Shown here one piece after another: positions 32,884 to 33,071 of a stretch of 33,071 nt of DNA. Both the position numbers and the translations under genes were made by a program. Position 1 is the stretch's first letter, and each line of letters begins with the position of its first letter. The notes below the pieces were generated by a model. It had not been told where the DNA came from. It did no database searches and was given only the letters and a program-made list of their open reading frames with translations. The stretch spans positions 1 to 33,071 of the forward strand of contig CAMTMX010000035.1 of assembly GCA_947073495.1 (NCBI GenBank), in the 5' to 3' direction. Source of the stretch: an uncultured Porphyromonadaceae bacterium (GTDB lineage Bacteria; Bacteroidota; Bacteroidia; Bacteroidales; Muribaculaceae).

Positions 32884-32965
32884 AAACTGTTTCTTGTCAT
32901 TGAGGTCTTTGTCGGCATCGTTATGATATTTAGACCCCATTCCCCAATATTTGTTAACGCTGGGG

Positions 32966-33060
32966 CCGCAGGTCTCTGAGCGATTTTTGTCTTTTGATGA
33001 AGGAGCGTAGCCATTGCTACGTGACTGAAGAACAAGGCAAAAAGCGCCGGAGAGATGCGG
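32966..33060. repeat. ~95-nt imperfect palindrome at the right edge
   Basis: The two halves are imperfect reverse complements centred at 33013. They share CCGCA at the ends (32966-32970 and TGCGG at 33056-33060), TCTCT, GCG-TTTTTG-CTT blocks, and a perfect CGTAGC/GCTACG core around CATT (33012-33015). This is the architecture of a palindromic interspersed repeat or small non-autonomous element, or of a long structured RNA. A minus-strand frame is also open from the window end to about 32860 (roughly 70 codons, no stop), so a gene tail entering from the right cannot be excluded. Confidence 0.55.
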
Positions 33061-33071
33061 TATTATGGTAA

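Overview
The window looks like a chromosomal segment of a gut-type Bacteroidales bacterium, most likely Muribaculaceae or a close relative. This rests on gene content: a short primary sigma factor of 286 residues without the long N-terminal region, a GLPGLI-family protein paired with a carboxypeptidase-regulatory-domain outer-membrane protein, an ECF sigma/anti-sigma operon with beta-barrel proteins, and many promoters of the Bacteroidota form TTG-N19/20-TAnnTTTG. The taxonomic call is an inference; no rRNA or tRNA gene is visible. Most of the window is ordinary housekeeping and envelope chromosome; I see no prophage, integron, CRISPR array or transposase gene.

Layout. (1) 206-7744: a peptide-use block with a DPP-IV-like S9 peptidase (-), an APC/APA-family amino-acid antiporter (+) and a large secreted tricorn-like S41 peptidase (+). 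(2) 7900-10571: a four-LysM protein with a periplasmic-binding-protein-like C-terminal half, overlapping by 4 nt a PorT-like outer-membrane barrel whose signal-peptide codons contain a perfect terminator-like hairpin. (3) 10618-11495: a 31-bp perfect inverted repeat, then cdsA (-). (4) 11624-14897 (-): a five-gene operon of ECF sigma factor, membrane anti-sigma candidate, small secreted protein and two related barrel proteins. (5) 15235-17411 (-): an OmpR-family response regulator and histidine kinase, divergent from 17586-21020 (+), a GLPGLI protein plus TonB-receptor-like protein; the shared intergenic region holds 11-bp phased repeats. (6) 21298-24534: a second tricorn-like peptidase, paralogous to the first. 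(7) 24639-32883: dnaE, trxA, an NlpC/P60 lipoprotein (-), a DegP/HtrA protease, primary sigma factor rpoD and a small barrel protein. The right edge holds an unexplained ~95-nt imperfect palindrome.

How they fit together. Three large secreted propeller-type peptidases and an amino-acid antiporter suggest extracytoplasmic peptide breakdown and uptake. The remaining non-housekeeping genes mostly concern the envelope: peptidoglycan binding and hydrolysis, outer-membrane barrels, periplasmic quality control, and two envelope-signalling systems (ECF/anti-sigma and two-component). The items most worth a second look are the terminator hairpin inside a signal-peptide coding region (9879-9928), the phased 11-bp repeats upstream of the GLPGLI gene (17473-17516), the 63-nt palindrome at 10618-10680, and the palindromic element at the right edge. 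Start codons were moved from the longest open frame to an internal ATG where the longer frame began with TTG or carried an implausible N-terminus.
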